Assembly (NCBI RefSeq): GCF_963924675.1
Contig: NC_089222.1
Location: 114,095,316 to 114,159,315 of the forward strand
Source of the DNA: Phocoena phocoena
Taxonomy: Eukaryota > Chordata > Mammalia > Artiodactyla > Phocoenidae
Reading direction: 5' to 3'
Length of the DNA stretch: 64,000 nt
Made by a program: the position numbers and the translations under genes. Shown here one piece after another: positions 36,586 to 48,452 of this stretch (position 1 is its first letter; each line of letters starts with the position of its first letter). The notes under the pieces were generated by a model that searched no databases, was not told the origin of the DNA, and worked only from the letters and a program-made list of their open reading frames with translations.

Positions 36586-36870
36586 GGCTACATTGGGTCT
36601 TTGTTGCTGTGCGCAGGCTTTCTCTAGTTGCGGTGAGCGGAGGTTACTCTTTGTTGTGGTGCACAGGCTTCTCACTGCGGTGGCTTCTCTTGTTGTGGAG
36701 CACGGGCTCTAGGCACACGGGCTTCAGTAGTTGTGGCACGTGGGCTCAGTAGTTGTGGCGCACGGGCTTAGTTGCTCCGCGGCACGTGGGATCTTCCCGG
36801 ACCAGGATCGAACCCGTGTCCCCTGCCTTGGCAGGCAGATTCTTAACCACTGCACCACCAGGGAAGTCCC
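36549..36870 (-). mobile_element. Older, long-form CHR SINE, reverse, with (TTTA)n tail
   Basis: Same long body as the copy near 34 kb. The original A tail is now a pure (TTTA)n run on the left. Flanks share TCTTTTA, giving only a weak target-site duplication. Confidence 0.88.
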
Positions 36871-37280
36871 ATTCTTTTAAATAGATATGTCTGACTAAAG
36901 ATTGTTCTGTAATTTCTTAGGGGTGGTTTTCTCAGTTGAACTCAATAGTCTTCCAAAGTTATTTCCAAATGGTACATTTCTCTTCTCTCTGTCCATAGGT
37001 TTATGACTTTATATATGCTTAAATGAAAATTGAACAATTTCCTGGTTCCTTACTCTTTACCAGTAATCGAAACTAGGTATCATATCTAAAACCCTCCCTC
37101 ATACGAGACCTGGTCATAGCCTTAAGGTTTTTACTCTGTCTTAAAATAACTTCATAATAAATGTGTTTCTGTGCATTTATTGCTTTGCAGCCTGCCATTC
37201 ATTTGTATTTGATAATGCTACTTGTTTTTTATTATGAATGGAGCTTAATAACATTCTTTATTCCTCAGTAAATGACTGTC

Positions 37281-37346
37281 AATCTTGATTATCTTGATTA
37301 GATAAATCAAGATTATCAATCTTGATAATAATGAAAAATTATTATT
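37281..37346. repeat. Compound TCTTGAT repeat and hairpins
   Basis: ATCTTGATT (37291-37299) and AATCAAGAT (37305-37313) form 9-bp arms. TCTTGAT occurs three times between 37283 and 37325, and a second A/T palindrome (ATAATAAT...ATTATTAT) follows. Confidence 0.8.
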
Positions 37347-38897
37347 AACCAACTGTCTACTTTTGTTGCTGTTAGACACTTTAAAGAATGTTTTAGACAT
37401 ACTGATAATGTGTAGGAGCTTTTAATACAACATCCAGGTTGTGTACTTATAGACAGGAAAATGTATGTTGAAGCATATGAGTAAATTGTTGGCACTCTGT
37501 GAATGAAAGATGTTTTGATATGATGGTAAAAGTGAGAATTGCATTTGAGAACTGATAGATTAAGGGGATTTACTTAGTCAGCAAACTCTCCCTGGAATAA
37601 GTAGGTTGCCAAAGAGTGTTGAAAGAAAGAATAGAATACCTTGTTGAGCAAGGTGAAGTGTTAGAAAGGTGCATCCAGGAGTGGTGATCTGAAAAAAAGA
37701 TATAATCTGTTTGAAGAGGTAGATTTTACAATAGTTAGTTGTTATAGAATTTCACTTATGACACATATTTTAGAGTACACTGTTTAATAATAACATTCAT
37801 TCATTCATTTGATCAATCTTACCAGGCAACAGTAAGTTATTAAAAAAAAAAAAAAAAGCTCATTTCTTGTACTTAAGGAATTTATGCTAAATGGTTGATT
37901 GCCCAATAGGTAATTTAACAGAGGTATGTGTGACTACCCTGTGAGCCTATGTTTAGATCATAAAGAGCTTCCACCAAATGGAGAAGAGGTGATAAAAAAT
38001 AAATATAAATTTGATATCATAATTCTTAGAAATTAAGACATTTACTTTTTGGCATATTCTCTCAGGGTATGGATAGCAGTGTATAGACAAACTTAGATAT
38101 AATGATATATGTTTTATTGTTCTTAACCTATCAGAGAATCATTTGGACAGTATCTTAGAACAACTTTATTTCTGTGCTTCTACCCTCTCTGCAGTAACCT
38201 GAACACCTATTCTTTATTCTATCTTCATTACTTTCTGTGTGACAGGAATTATCTCCTCATAGCATAGAAGATTCCATTTATAAGTTTTGTATAAATTTTC
38301 CTCATTAATTAAGCTAAAACTCAACTCTATTTCCTGTCCTACTGGACTCTGTTTTACCCTCCGAACTACCCATGGTAAATTCAGTTTAGTTTCTACATGA
38401 AACTGTTTCGATATTTGAAGACAGCTATGCTCTTTTAAAATTTTCTGTTCTCTGCACACAAGGTTTCTGTTTTCTTCCAATTTTCCTTATTTGATAAAGA
38501 GTCATTTCACTTGGTTATGTTCTTTTGTTACTGTTTTTAATATATATTTTGTCAGTGTCCTAAAGTGTAACATGGATTTTGAGGATCCTGTTTTCTTTTT
38601 TAGTAAAAATTTAGATAACTTTTAACTTTTTCCTAGTGTTCAAATAAATATCTCATTTCATCTAAAAGTTCTGTCAGCATCCTGGGATGTAATGCTTTTC
38701 TGGATCAGGAGATTTAAAATATATTAATAAGCTAGATACTTATCTTCCCACCTTCATTTACCACTGAACCATCTTCGAACTGCCCTTCCTGTTCTAAAGT
38801 CACGAGTCTTGGCAGGGAAGATAAACAAAATGAAATTTGTGAGATTCTGTTTTTCTTCTCTGATAATATTTTATAACGGTTGAAAACTGAAATGCCA

Positions 38898-38928
38898 ATA
38901 CAGGGCCTGTGTAAGGAAGGCCCTGTAT
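38898..38928. repeat. Perfect GC-rich inverted repeat, 11-bp arms
   Basis: ATACAGGGCCT and AGGCCCTGTAT flank a 9-base loop (38909-38917). Pairing does not extend beyond the arms. Confidence 0.9.
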
Positions 38929-40798
38929 CAGGTCTAAGGGATGGTTGGCTGGATGTTGCCATGGGGATGTGCGGACTTAAATGTAGACAGACTTTCAGAG
39001 TTTTCAAGAAAAGGCATAAATCTGTATTTTAAAGTAAAATCTCCCAACCTATAATGGGAACAATTAGGTCTAAATTAATAATAAAAGTAACAACAACAAT
39101 AGCAAGTCTTCACACCAAATGTGGCCCACAGATCATCATTTTGTAGCTGCAATATTACATTATCTGTCCCATATAGAACCGACCTATCTGTGGCTGTTCA
39201 TTCCTACTCTAAATACATTGATATCCCCTCACTCTGTTATCTTCAGCGTTTTCGAAGCTTTTCCTTTTCTGGTGTTTGGCCATCCTTACTGTATTGTTTC
39301 TAGCTAAATGGTTACATAATGGCTTATTTATTTAACCCAAAGCGTCTGCCTTTATTAGGCATTATTTACATTTTACAAATTGTTAAGCCAGGCAAAGTGA
39401 TCAGTTTGACTGTTTATGTTTATTCTTTGTCCTAAAGCTAACGAACACCGAAAACAAAACCATAAGCCCTTTGATGAGCAGAGTTCCTGATGAACTGAAT
39501 AAATAAATATATTCTTGAATAAGAAGAGAAATTATCAACAGAGACAGTCTAAAGGTTTACTGATTGCTATTAAGAGACACACCACCCTGTTGCCTATGAA
39601 TTACAGGTTGAGAAAGTACATTAAGGAAATCAGAAGAAATAAGAATAAAATTGGGGCTTTGGCTGAATTGCAAAGAAGCTTTTACCTTCTGCAAGTATTT
39701 ATTGCAGGACCATTTCTAAAACCTAGTTTCCCATATTTGTTTTATTATCTGTTTTATAGATCATTAGCTGTTTGACAGAAATATTATCAGGAGAGAAGCT
39801 TAATCTAAAGGGTCAGTAATCATTGCCAATTGAATATTAACGAGAAATGAAAATAAAGCATCTCTGAAATAATTTGTTGGTGAAAAATGTTATATAATTT
39901 ACAAAATATTGATTTATGCACAGTTTTCAAGAGCATATCTAGCGTTTCTGTGAAGAAACCTTGTGTATAATTCATAAATGTTTCTAAAACAACATTTGGA
40001 GGATTTCTTTAAGGCAACGTAGAAATGGGATAATTTGCTCAGGTGTTCAAGATATACTGCAAAGCTAAATATATATGAAGACACTTTGGTTAACTCTTTA
40101 AAAAAAAACCAAATGGGTCATTTCTTACTAAATCTAAGTAAAATATTCCAATATGTAAAAATTTCTTGTCTTCACTGTAAAGTGCATAGAATTTCTTTTT
40201 GTCTTCCAATGACTCATCCTGCTGGAAGAATATGGCAGAGTCCCATTGGGGATCATTAAGAGCATTACTCTTGTTAGACATCTATCAGGGGCAGCCCTCC
40301 TCATGCTAAATTCTAGAGCCACAGCTCACGAATAATATGAGATGCTCACAGCACAAGGCAGGGAATAACGTTGGAGTGGGAGAAGGTCAAGGCACGGGCA
40401 GGGGAAGAGGTCAGAAGCAGTATTGTGCCCTGAGCAGTGAGCACTGATTCATTTGAAGCTGGAAACCATCACCAGCATTTCATTGTCCACAGGAGGTATG
40501 TTTAAAGATGAGCATTATTTGATGCTCTGACAAAATAGCTTGCTAATAATAATGTATTCTTCATCACTTAAAAGGGCAGCCATGACTTTCACATTTATTT
40601 GGAAATTATTTCTATAGTTGAGAACTGAAGCTTTTAAAGGAATGTAATGAAAACCTATCAGCTAATTTGCCTAAGTCTTGTTGATTTCTTCTTCCTATTT
40701 CTTTCCATATAAAGACTATTCCGTTTTTTGTGAACCACAGAAACGTTATGTTTGATTTATTTTCTTAAGAGAAAAAGTACCCTGTCTTTGGAGGTATT

Positions 40799-41136
40799 TT
40801 TTTAAAAATTTGTTTATTTAATTTATTTGATTTATTTTTGGCTGCATTGGTCTGTATTGCTGCATGGGGGCTTTCTCTAGTTGCGGCAAGCGAGGGCTAC
40901 TCTTCGTTGAGCTGCAAGGGCTTCTCATTGCGGTGGCTTCTCTTGTTGCGGAGCACGGGCTCTAGGCACGCGGGTTCAGTAGTTGTGGTTAGCGGGCTTT
41001 AGAGCACAGGCTCGGTAGTTGTGGCGCACGGGCTTAGCTGTTCCGCGGCATGTGGGATCTTCCCGGACCAGGGCTCGAACCCGTGTCCCCTGCATTGGCG
41101 GGCAGATTCTTAAGCACTGCACCACCAAGGAAGCCC
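40799..41136 (-). mobile_element. Older, long-form CHR SINE, reverse
   Basis: Long-form body and head as in the 34-kb copy. Exact 10-bp duplication TGGAGGTATT at 40789-40798 and 41137-41146. Confidence 0.9.
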
Positions 41137-41179
41137 TGGAGGTATTGTTATTATTGATTTGATTATATTGCACACCTGC

Positions 41180-41580
41180 CTAATTAGGGTTCCCTACATA
41201 TGAACCAGCTTCAGCCTCTTATCCCTCAGGCTTTTCTAATGCTGTTCCTCTATCTGGGACTGCTCTGTCTAGACCCATTCCATTCTCTCCGTTTTCCTCC
41301 CCTTTTCCCCACCCTAACTGCTGTTTGGCCTAATGAATAAATGCAGGCGTCTCCTCCTCCAAAAACTCTTAGACGCCCCTTCCACCCACCCAGTGTAGTT
41401 TTGATGTACTTCTTATGTGTTTCCATAGCACCCTTTACAAAACTGTGACCTTGCCCATGATCATTCTCTATTACATTTACTTATCCAGGTCTCCTTTCAA
41501 ACTATGAGGGTCTATATCTACTTAACTATTACAACGAACACATTCAGTGAATTAATAAGTGATTCAGTACATGAATTTCT
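41180..41580 (+). mobile_element. L2-like ancient LINE 3' region
   Basis: A pyrimidine-rich run of TTCCAT/CTCCTCC units, then CCATAGCACCC and AACTATGAGGGTCTATATC, in L2 order. Confidence 0.45.
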
Positions 41581-41819
41581 TTGCTTTGACAGGAGTTATA
41601 AAATAAATTAATAATCCCTCTGATTCTTGGGTAAATTTTCATTCTTTTAGAAACAGAGATGTGAGTAATCAGAAAGAAGAAAAACCAGAGTTGCCAAATG
41701 GGAGCTCTCAAGAGTTTGTATTTACCAGATCCTACAAAATGCATTGGCTAGGATTTTGAATATCTACCTTTGCTTGGAGTTTCTAGGTTTTGCTATGATT
41801 TTTCTATGGACTAACTGTA

Positions 41820-41965
41820 GTATAGTGAGGGAAAAAACACGACTTGGATTCAGACTTGGTTCTTTCTGGGTTTGAATCTGCCACTAGGTAGCTTTTCACC
41901 ATGCCATGAGTTAGTTTCTTCACCTGTAAAATGCAGGAATTGAAACAGTGACGTTAAGGCCACTT
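41820..41965 (+). mobile_element. MIR SINE fragment
   Basis: GACTTGGATTCAGACTTGG, GGGTTTGAATCTGCCACTAGG and TTCACCTGTAAAATGCAGG fit MIR. Confidence 0.65.
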
Positions 41966-42059
41966 TCAGAATTTAAATTCTGCAGTTTTTAACCTAGGAA
42001 CAACACAGGGAGCTGGATTATTTATCCCTGAGTTTTTCCTAATCAGTGTGTCTTTCAGT

Positions 42060-42265
42060 AGAGTGTGTGATTGTAAGGGAATGGGCTTCAGAGTTAAAAT
42101 ACAATCGTTTGAAATGTGGCTTCACTGCACACCAGCCATGTCACCTTAATAGCTTATCTCACTTTTCTGTTTCCTTACCAGTAAAATGGAAATAATGGGG
42201 TTGCTGTGAAGGTTAAATAAGTTAATATACATAAAGTGTTTAAAACAGTGTTTGACATGTTCTAA
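42060..42265 (+). mobile_element. MIR SINE
   Basis: GGCTTCAGAGTTAAAATAC, CCAGTAAAATGGAAATAATGG and GAAGGTTAAATAAGTTAAT follow MIR order. Confidence 0.65.
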
Positions 42266-43056
42266 TGTCTATTTAAGTGTGAATTGTGTTGTTTTCATTA
42301 TTGCTTTGTTGATTGGTCATCTTTATCACGATTTTTTTTCTTAAAGAAACTAGTTCATGATAGTTGCTTTGTATAGACCCTGACTTACAAACCCTAAACA
42401 TAAAAATTATCCCTACAGAGATATCACTCCAAACCTTAAGACCTCTCCCCAGAGATTTAAAAACAACGACAACAAACAAACAAAGCAGAAGAAGGGTGAA
42501 TGTTGTTAAGAGAAAATTCAGGGTTAATTTGACAGGTTGGAGACAGATTTCTGGGCAGATTGCCATGCCAATGTGATAACCATTTCTATCCGAATAAAGC
42601 AAAATATATTACTGTTTATGCTGTACAAAAATGCCAACAATTAGAGGCGATATCAAGTTGCTTTCCCCTTCCAAATTAAAAAAATAATGTTACTGCCTCT
42701 AAGAGGATTAAGAGATTTGCAATTTACTGTGAATTATTTTAATCAGATTAAAGGTCCTCTTTTACTTGGAGTTCAGCTATTTAGCACTTGGGGAATGGAA
42801 GTTTTCCTTTGGAGTGTGGGATGGTGACAGATAACTGGGAAGTGTCAGGGATGGAGAAGGGTGAGGCCACTTTGGCTCCTGAGTAATATGGGGGACCAAA
42901 CTGGGAGAGTGAAATTTGAAGTTGGCGGCGCGGGTGGGATGTAGGCTGGGTGAGGGAGTACCAGTAACAAACCTCACATGTTAAAAATGTTCTTTGAATC
43001 CAGCTCCCTTCTTTACTACTTAAGTCCTTCCTTCAAGAAACAAAAACCAAATCAGA
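42266..43056. other. Unique intronic DNA
   Basis: No recognised element before the L1 complex. Confidence 0.5.
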
Positions 43057-43189
43057 TTGCTTCCATGTCCTGGCTATTGTAAATAGAGCTGCAGTGACCA
43101 CTGTGGTACATGACTCTTTGAATTATGGTTTTCTCAGGGTATATACCCAGTAGTGGGATTGCTGGGTCGTATGGTACTTCTATTTTTAG
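43057..43189 (-). mobile_element. Twin-primed L1, inverted 5' segment, left part
   Basis: On the - strand it encodes the ORF2 stretch ending LFTIARTWK. It continues past the inserted L1 into 50430-50866. Its left edge is the genomic junction of the older L1. Confidence 0.85.
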
Positions 43190-43610
43190 GGGTTTTTTTT
43201 GTTGTTGTTGTTAGATATGGTTGTGTTGTGTTTTATTTATTTAAAAAAATTTTTTATTGGAGTATAATTGCTTTACAATGGTGTGTTAGTTTCTGCTTTA
43301 TAACAAAGTGAATCAGTTATACATACACATATGTTCCCATATCTCTTCCCTCTTGCCTCTCCCTCCCTCCCATCCTCCCTATCCCACCCCTCCAGGCGGT
43401 CACAAAGCACCGAGCTGATCTCCCTGTGCTATGCGGCTGCTTCCCACTAGCTATCTACCTTACGTTTGGTAGTGTATATATGTCCATGCCTCTCTCTAGC
43501 TTTGTCACAGCTTACTCTTCCCCTTACCCGTATCCTCAAGTCCATTCTCTAGTAGGTCTGTGTCTTTATTCCTGTCTTACCCCTAGGTTCTTCATGATAT
43601 TTTTTTTTTC

Positions 43611-46600
43611 TTAAATTCCATATATATGTGTTAGCATATGGTATTTGTCTTTCTCTTTCTGACTTACTTCACTCTGTATGACAGACTCTAGGTCTATCCA
43701 CCTCATTACGAATAGCCCAATTTCGTTTCCTTTTATGGCTGAGTAATATTCCATTGTATATATGTGCCACATCTTCTTTATCCATTCATTTGATGATGGA
43801 CACTTAGGTTGTTTCCATCTCCGGGCTATTGTAAATAGAGCTGCAATGAACATTTTGGTACATGACTCTTTGAATTATGGTTTTCTCAGGGTATATGCCC
43901 AGTAGTGGGATTGCTGTGTCACATGGTAGTTCTATTTGTAGTTTTTTAAGGACCATCCATACTGTTCTCCACAGTGGCTGTATCAATTTACATTCCCACC
44001 AACAGTGCAAGAGGGTTCCCTTTTTTCTACACCCTCTCCAGCATTTATTGTTTGTAGATTTTTTGATGATGGCCATTTTGACCGGTGTGAGATATCTCAT
44101 TGTAGTTTTGATTTGCATTTCTCTAATGATTAATGATGTTGAGCATTCTTTCATGTGTTTGTTTGCAGTCTGTATATCTTCTTTGGAGAAATGTCTATTT
44201 AGGTCTTCTGACCATTTTTGGATTGGGTCGTTTGTTTTTTTGTTACTGAGCTGCATGAGCTGCTTATAAATTTTGGAGATGAATCCTTTGTCAGTTGCTT
44301 CATTTGCAAATATTTTCTCCCATTCTGAGGGTTGTCTTTTGGACTTGTTTATGGTTTCCTTTGCTGTGCAAAAGCTTTGAAGTTTCATTAGGTCACATTT
44401 GTTTATTTTTGTTTTTATTTCCATTTCTCTAGGAGGTGGGTCAAAAAGGATCTTGCTGTGATTTAGGTCATGAAGTTTTCTGCCTATGTTTTCCTCTAAG
44501 AGTTTGATAGTGTCTCATCTTACATTTAGGTCTTTAATCCATTTTGAGCTTATTTTTGTGTATGGTGTTAGGGAGTGATCTAATCTCATACTTTTACATG
44601 TACCTGTCCAGTTTTCCCAGCACCACTTATTGAAGAGGCTGTCCTTTCTCCACTGTACATTCCTGCTGCCTTTATCAAAGATAAGGTGACCATATGTGCG
44701 GGGTTTTATCTCTGGGCTTTCTATCCAGTTCCACTTATCTATCTTTCTGTTTTTGTGCCAGTACCATACTGTTTTGATGACTGTAGCTTTGTAGTATAGT
44801 CTGAAGTCAGGGAGCCTGATTCCTCCAGCTCAGTTTTTCTTTCTCAAGATTGTTTTGGCTATTCAGTGTCTTTTGTACTTCCATAAAAATTGTGAAATTT
44901 TTTGTTCTAGTTCTGTGAAAAATGCCAGTGGTAGTTTGATAGGGATTGTGTTGAATCTGTAGATTGCTTTGGGTAGTAGAGTCATTTTCACAATGTTGAT
45001 TCTTCCAATTCAGGAACATGGTATATCTCTCCATCTATTTGTATCATCTTTAATTTCTTTCATCAGTGTCTTATAATTTTCTGCATACAGGTCTTTTGTC
45101 TCCTTAGGTAGGTTTATTCCTAGATATTTTATTCTTTTTGTTGTGATGGTAAATGGGAGTGTTTTCTTGATTTCCCTTTCAGATTTTTCATCATTAGTGT
45201 ATAGGAATGCCAGGGATTTCTGTGCATTAATTTTGTATGCTGCTACTTTACCAAATTCATTGATTAGCTCTAGTAGTTTTCTGGTAGCATCTTTAGGATT
45301 CTCTATGTATAGTATCATGTCATCTGCAAACAGTGACAGCTTTACTTCTTCTTTTCCGATTTGGATTCCTTTTATTTTCTTTTCTTCTCTGATTGCTGTG
45401 GCTAAAACTTTCAAAACTATGTTGAATAAGAGTGGTGAGAGTGGGCAACCTTGTCTTGTTCCTGATCTTAGTGGAAATGTTTTCAGTTTTTCACCATTGA
45501 GGACAATGTTGGCTGTGGGTTTGTCGTATATGGCCTTTATTATGTTGAGGAAAGTTCCCTCTATGCCTACTTTCTGGAGGGTTTTTATCATAAATGGGTG
45601 TTGAATTTTGTCGAAAGCTTTCTCTGCATCTATTGAGATGATCATATGGTTTTTCTCCTTCAGTTTGTTGATATGGTGTATCACGTTGATTGATTTGCGT
45701 ATATTGAAGAATCCTTACATTCCTGGAATAAACCCCCCTTGGTCATGGTGTACGATCCGTTTAATGTGCTGTTGGATTCTGTTTGCTAGTATTTTGTTGA
45801 GGATTTTTGCATCTATGTTCATCAGTGATATTGGCCTGTGGTTTTCTTTCTTTGTGACATCCTTGTCTGGTTTTGGTATCAGGGTGATGGTGGCCTCGTA
45901 GAATGAGTTTGGGAGTGTTCCTCCCTCTACTATATTTTGGAAGAGTTTGAGAAGGATAGGTGTTAACTCTTCTCTAAATGTTTCATAGAATTCACCTGTG
46001 AAGCCATCTGGTCCTGTGCTTTCGTTTGTTGGAAGATTTTTCATCACAGTTTCAATTTCAGTGCTTGGATTGGTCTGTTCATATTATCTATTTTGTCCTG
46101 ATTCAGTCTTGGCAGGTTGTGCATTTCTAAGAATTTGTCCATTTCTTCCAGGTTGTCCATTTTATTGGCATAGAGTTGCTTGTAGTAATCTCTCATGATC
46201 TTTTGTATTTCTGCAGTGTCAGTTGGTACTTCTCCTTTTTTATCTCTAATTATATTGATTTGAGTCTTCTCCCTTTTTTTCTTGATGAGTCTGGCTAATG
46301 GTTTATCTATTTTGTTTATCTTCTCAAAGAACCAGCTTTTAGTTTTATTGATCTTTGCTATCGTTTCCTTCATTTCTTTATTTCTGATCGGATTTTTATG
46401 ATTTCTTTCCTTCTGCTAACTTTGGGGTTTTTTTGTTCTTCTTTCTCTAATTGCTTTAGGTGCAAGGTTAGGTTGTTTATTTGAGATGTTTCCTGTTTCT
46501 TAAGGTAGGATTGTCTTGCTATAAACTTCCCTCTTAGAACTGCTTTTCCTGCATCCCATAGATTTTGGGTTGTCGTGTCTCCATTGTCATTTGTTTCTAG

Positions 46601-47408
46601 GTATTTTTTTTATTTCCTCTTTGACTTCTTCAGTGATCACTTCGTTATTAAGTAGTGTATTGTTTATCCTCCATGTGTTTATATTTTTTACAGATCTTTT
46701 CCTGTAATTGATATCTAGTCTCATAGTGTTGTGGTTGGAAAAGATACTTGATACAATTTCAATTTTCTTAAATCTACCAAGGCTTGGTTTGTGACCCAAG
46801 ATATGATCTATCCTGGAGAACGTTCCATGAGCACTTGAGGAAAATGTGTATTCTGTTGTTTTTGGATGGAATGTTCTATAAATATCAATTAAGTCCATCT
46901 CATTTAATGTATCATTTAAAGCTTGTGTTTCCTTATTTATTTTCATTTTGGATGATCTGTCCATTAGTGAAAGTGGGGTGTTAAAGTCCCCTACTACGAA
47001 TGTGTTACTGTCGATTTCCCCTTTGATAGTATTTGCCTTATGTACTGAGGTGCTCCTATGTTGGGTGTATAAATATTTACAATTGTTATATCTTCTTCTT
47101 GGATTGATCCCTTGATCATTATGTAGTGTCCTTCTTTGTGTCTTATAATAGTCTTTATTTTAAAGTCTATTTTGTCTGATATGAGAATTGCTACTCCAGC
47201 TTTCTTTTGGTTTCCATTTGCATGGAATATCTTTTTCCATCCCCTTACTTTCAGTCTGTATGTGTCCGTAGGTCTGAAGTGGTCTCTTGTAGACAGCAAA
47301 TATATGGGTCTTGTTTTGTATCCATTCAGCCAATCTGTGTCTTTTGGTAGGAGCATTTAGTCCATTTACATTTAAGGTAATTATCGATATGTATGTTCCT
47401 ATTCCCAT
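43611..47408 (-). pseudogene. L1 ORF2 (endonuclease and reverse transcriptase), broken
   Basis: The endonuclease begins at 47408 with ITLNVNGLNAPTKRHRLAEW; more endonuclease follows in 47356-46994 and 46964-46587 (SRIDHILGHK). The region before the RT is in 46373-45715 ([15 protein letters not shown]). The RT core is in 45684-45010, with [15 protein letters not shown] and the FADD catalytic box (LFADDMILY). The C-terminus runs to 43611, ending THIYGI. At least six breaks separate these pieces. The endonuclease QETH-type motif reads STRDH here, a further sign of decay. Confidence 0.9.
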
Positions 47409-47466
47409 TTTCTTAATTGTTTTGGGCTCATTATTGTAGGTTTTTTCCTTCTCTTGTGTTTACTGC

Positions 47467-48445
47467 CTAGGGAAGTTCCTTTAGCAGTTGCTGTAAAGCT
47501 GGTTTGGTGGTGCTGAACTCTCTCAGCTTTTGCTTGTGTGTAAAGGTTTTAATTTCTCCATCAAATCTGAATGAGATCCTTGCTGGGTAGAGTAATCTTG
47601 GTTGCAGGTTTTTCTCCTTCATCACTTTAAATATGTCCTGCCACTCCCTTCTGGCTTGTAGAGTTTCTGCTGAAAGATCAGCTGTTAACCTTATGGGGAT
47701 TCCCTTGTGTGTTATTTGTTGTTTTTCCCTTGCTGCTTTTAATATGTTTTGTTTGTATTTAATTTTTGACAGTTTGATTAACATGTGTCTTGGTGTATTT
47801 CTCCTTGTATTTATCCTGTATGGGACTCTCTGTGCTTCCTGGACTTGATTATTTCCTTTCCCGTATTAGGGAAGTTTTCAACTATAATCTCTTCAAATAT
47901 TTTCTCAGTCCCTTTCTTTTTCTCGTCTTCTTCTGGAACCCCTATAATTCGAATGTTGGTGCGTTTATTTTTGTCCCAGAGGTCTCTGAGACTGTCCTCA
48001 GTTCTTTTCATTCTTTTTTCTTTATTCTGCTCTGCAGTAGTTATTTCTACTATTTTATCTTCCAGGTCACTTATCCGTTCTTCTGCCTCAGTTATTCTGC
48101 TACTGATCCCATCTAGAGTATTTTTAATTTCATTTATTGTGTTGTTCATCATTGTTTGTTTCATCTTTAGTTCTTCTGGTCGTTGTTAAATGTTTCTTGC
48201 ATTTTGTCTATTCTATTTCCAAGATTTTGGATCATCTTTACTATCATTATTCTGAATTCTTTTCCAGGTAGACTGCGTAATTCCTCTTCATCTCTTAGGT
48301 CTGTTGGGTTTTTATCTTGCTCTTTCATCTGCTGTGTGTTTCTCTGTCTTCTCATTTCGCTTATTTTACTGTGTTTGGGGTCTCCTTTTTGCAGGCTGCA
48401 GGTTCGTAGTTCCCGTTGTTTTTGGTGTCTGTCCCCAGTGGCCAA
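47467..48445 (-). pseudogene. L1 ORF1 (RNA-binding chaperone), broken
   Basis: Three pieces in three different frames cover ORF1p: 48445-48167 (N-terminus, with the usual MRRQRNTQQMKEQD start at about 48355), 48164-47811 (coiled coil with ISDLEDKIVEIT, then the RRM region with NIRIIGVPEE) and 47784-47467 (C-terminal domain with PIRLTADLSAETLQARREW). The frame changes show at least two frameshifts. In an active element ORF1p coats L1 RNA and aids target-primed reverse transcription; this copy cannot make it. Confidence 0.9.
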
Positions 48446-48452
48446 GGTTGCT

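Larger units (their letters stand above)
36871..40788. other. Unique intronic DNA with two hairpin loci
   Basis: Only the inverted repeats at 37281-37346 and 38898-38928 stand out; no mobile element recognised in 3.9 kb. Confidence 0.5.

Noticed and set aside
38898..38928. microRNA precursor
   Set aside because: Pairing stops after 11 bp; a pre-miRNA needs about 22 or more paired bases per arm.
45143..45604. 153-codon + strand hydrophobic frame, and similar ones at 44-48 kb
   Set aside because: They are the antisense of L1 ORF2/ORF1, which has the recognisable RT and ORF1p motifs on the - strand.
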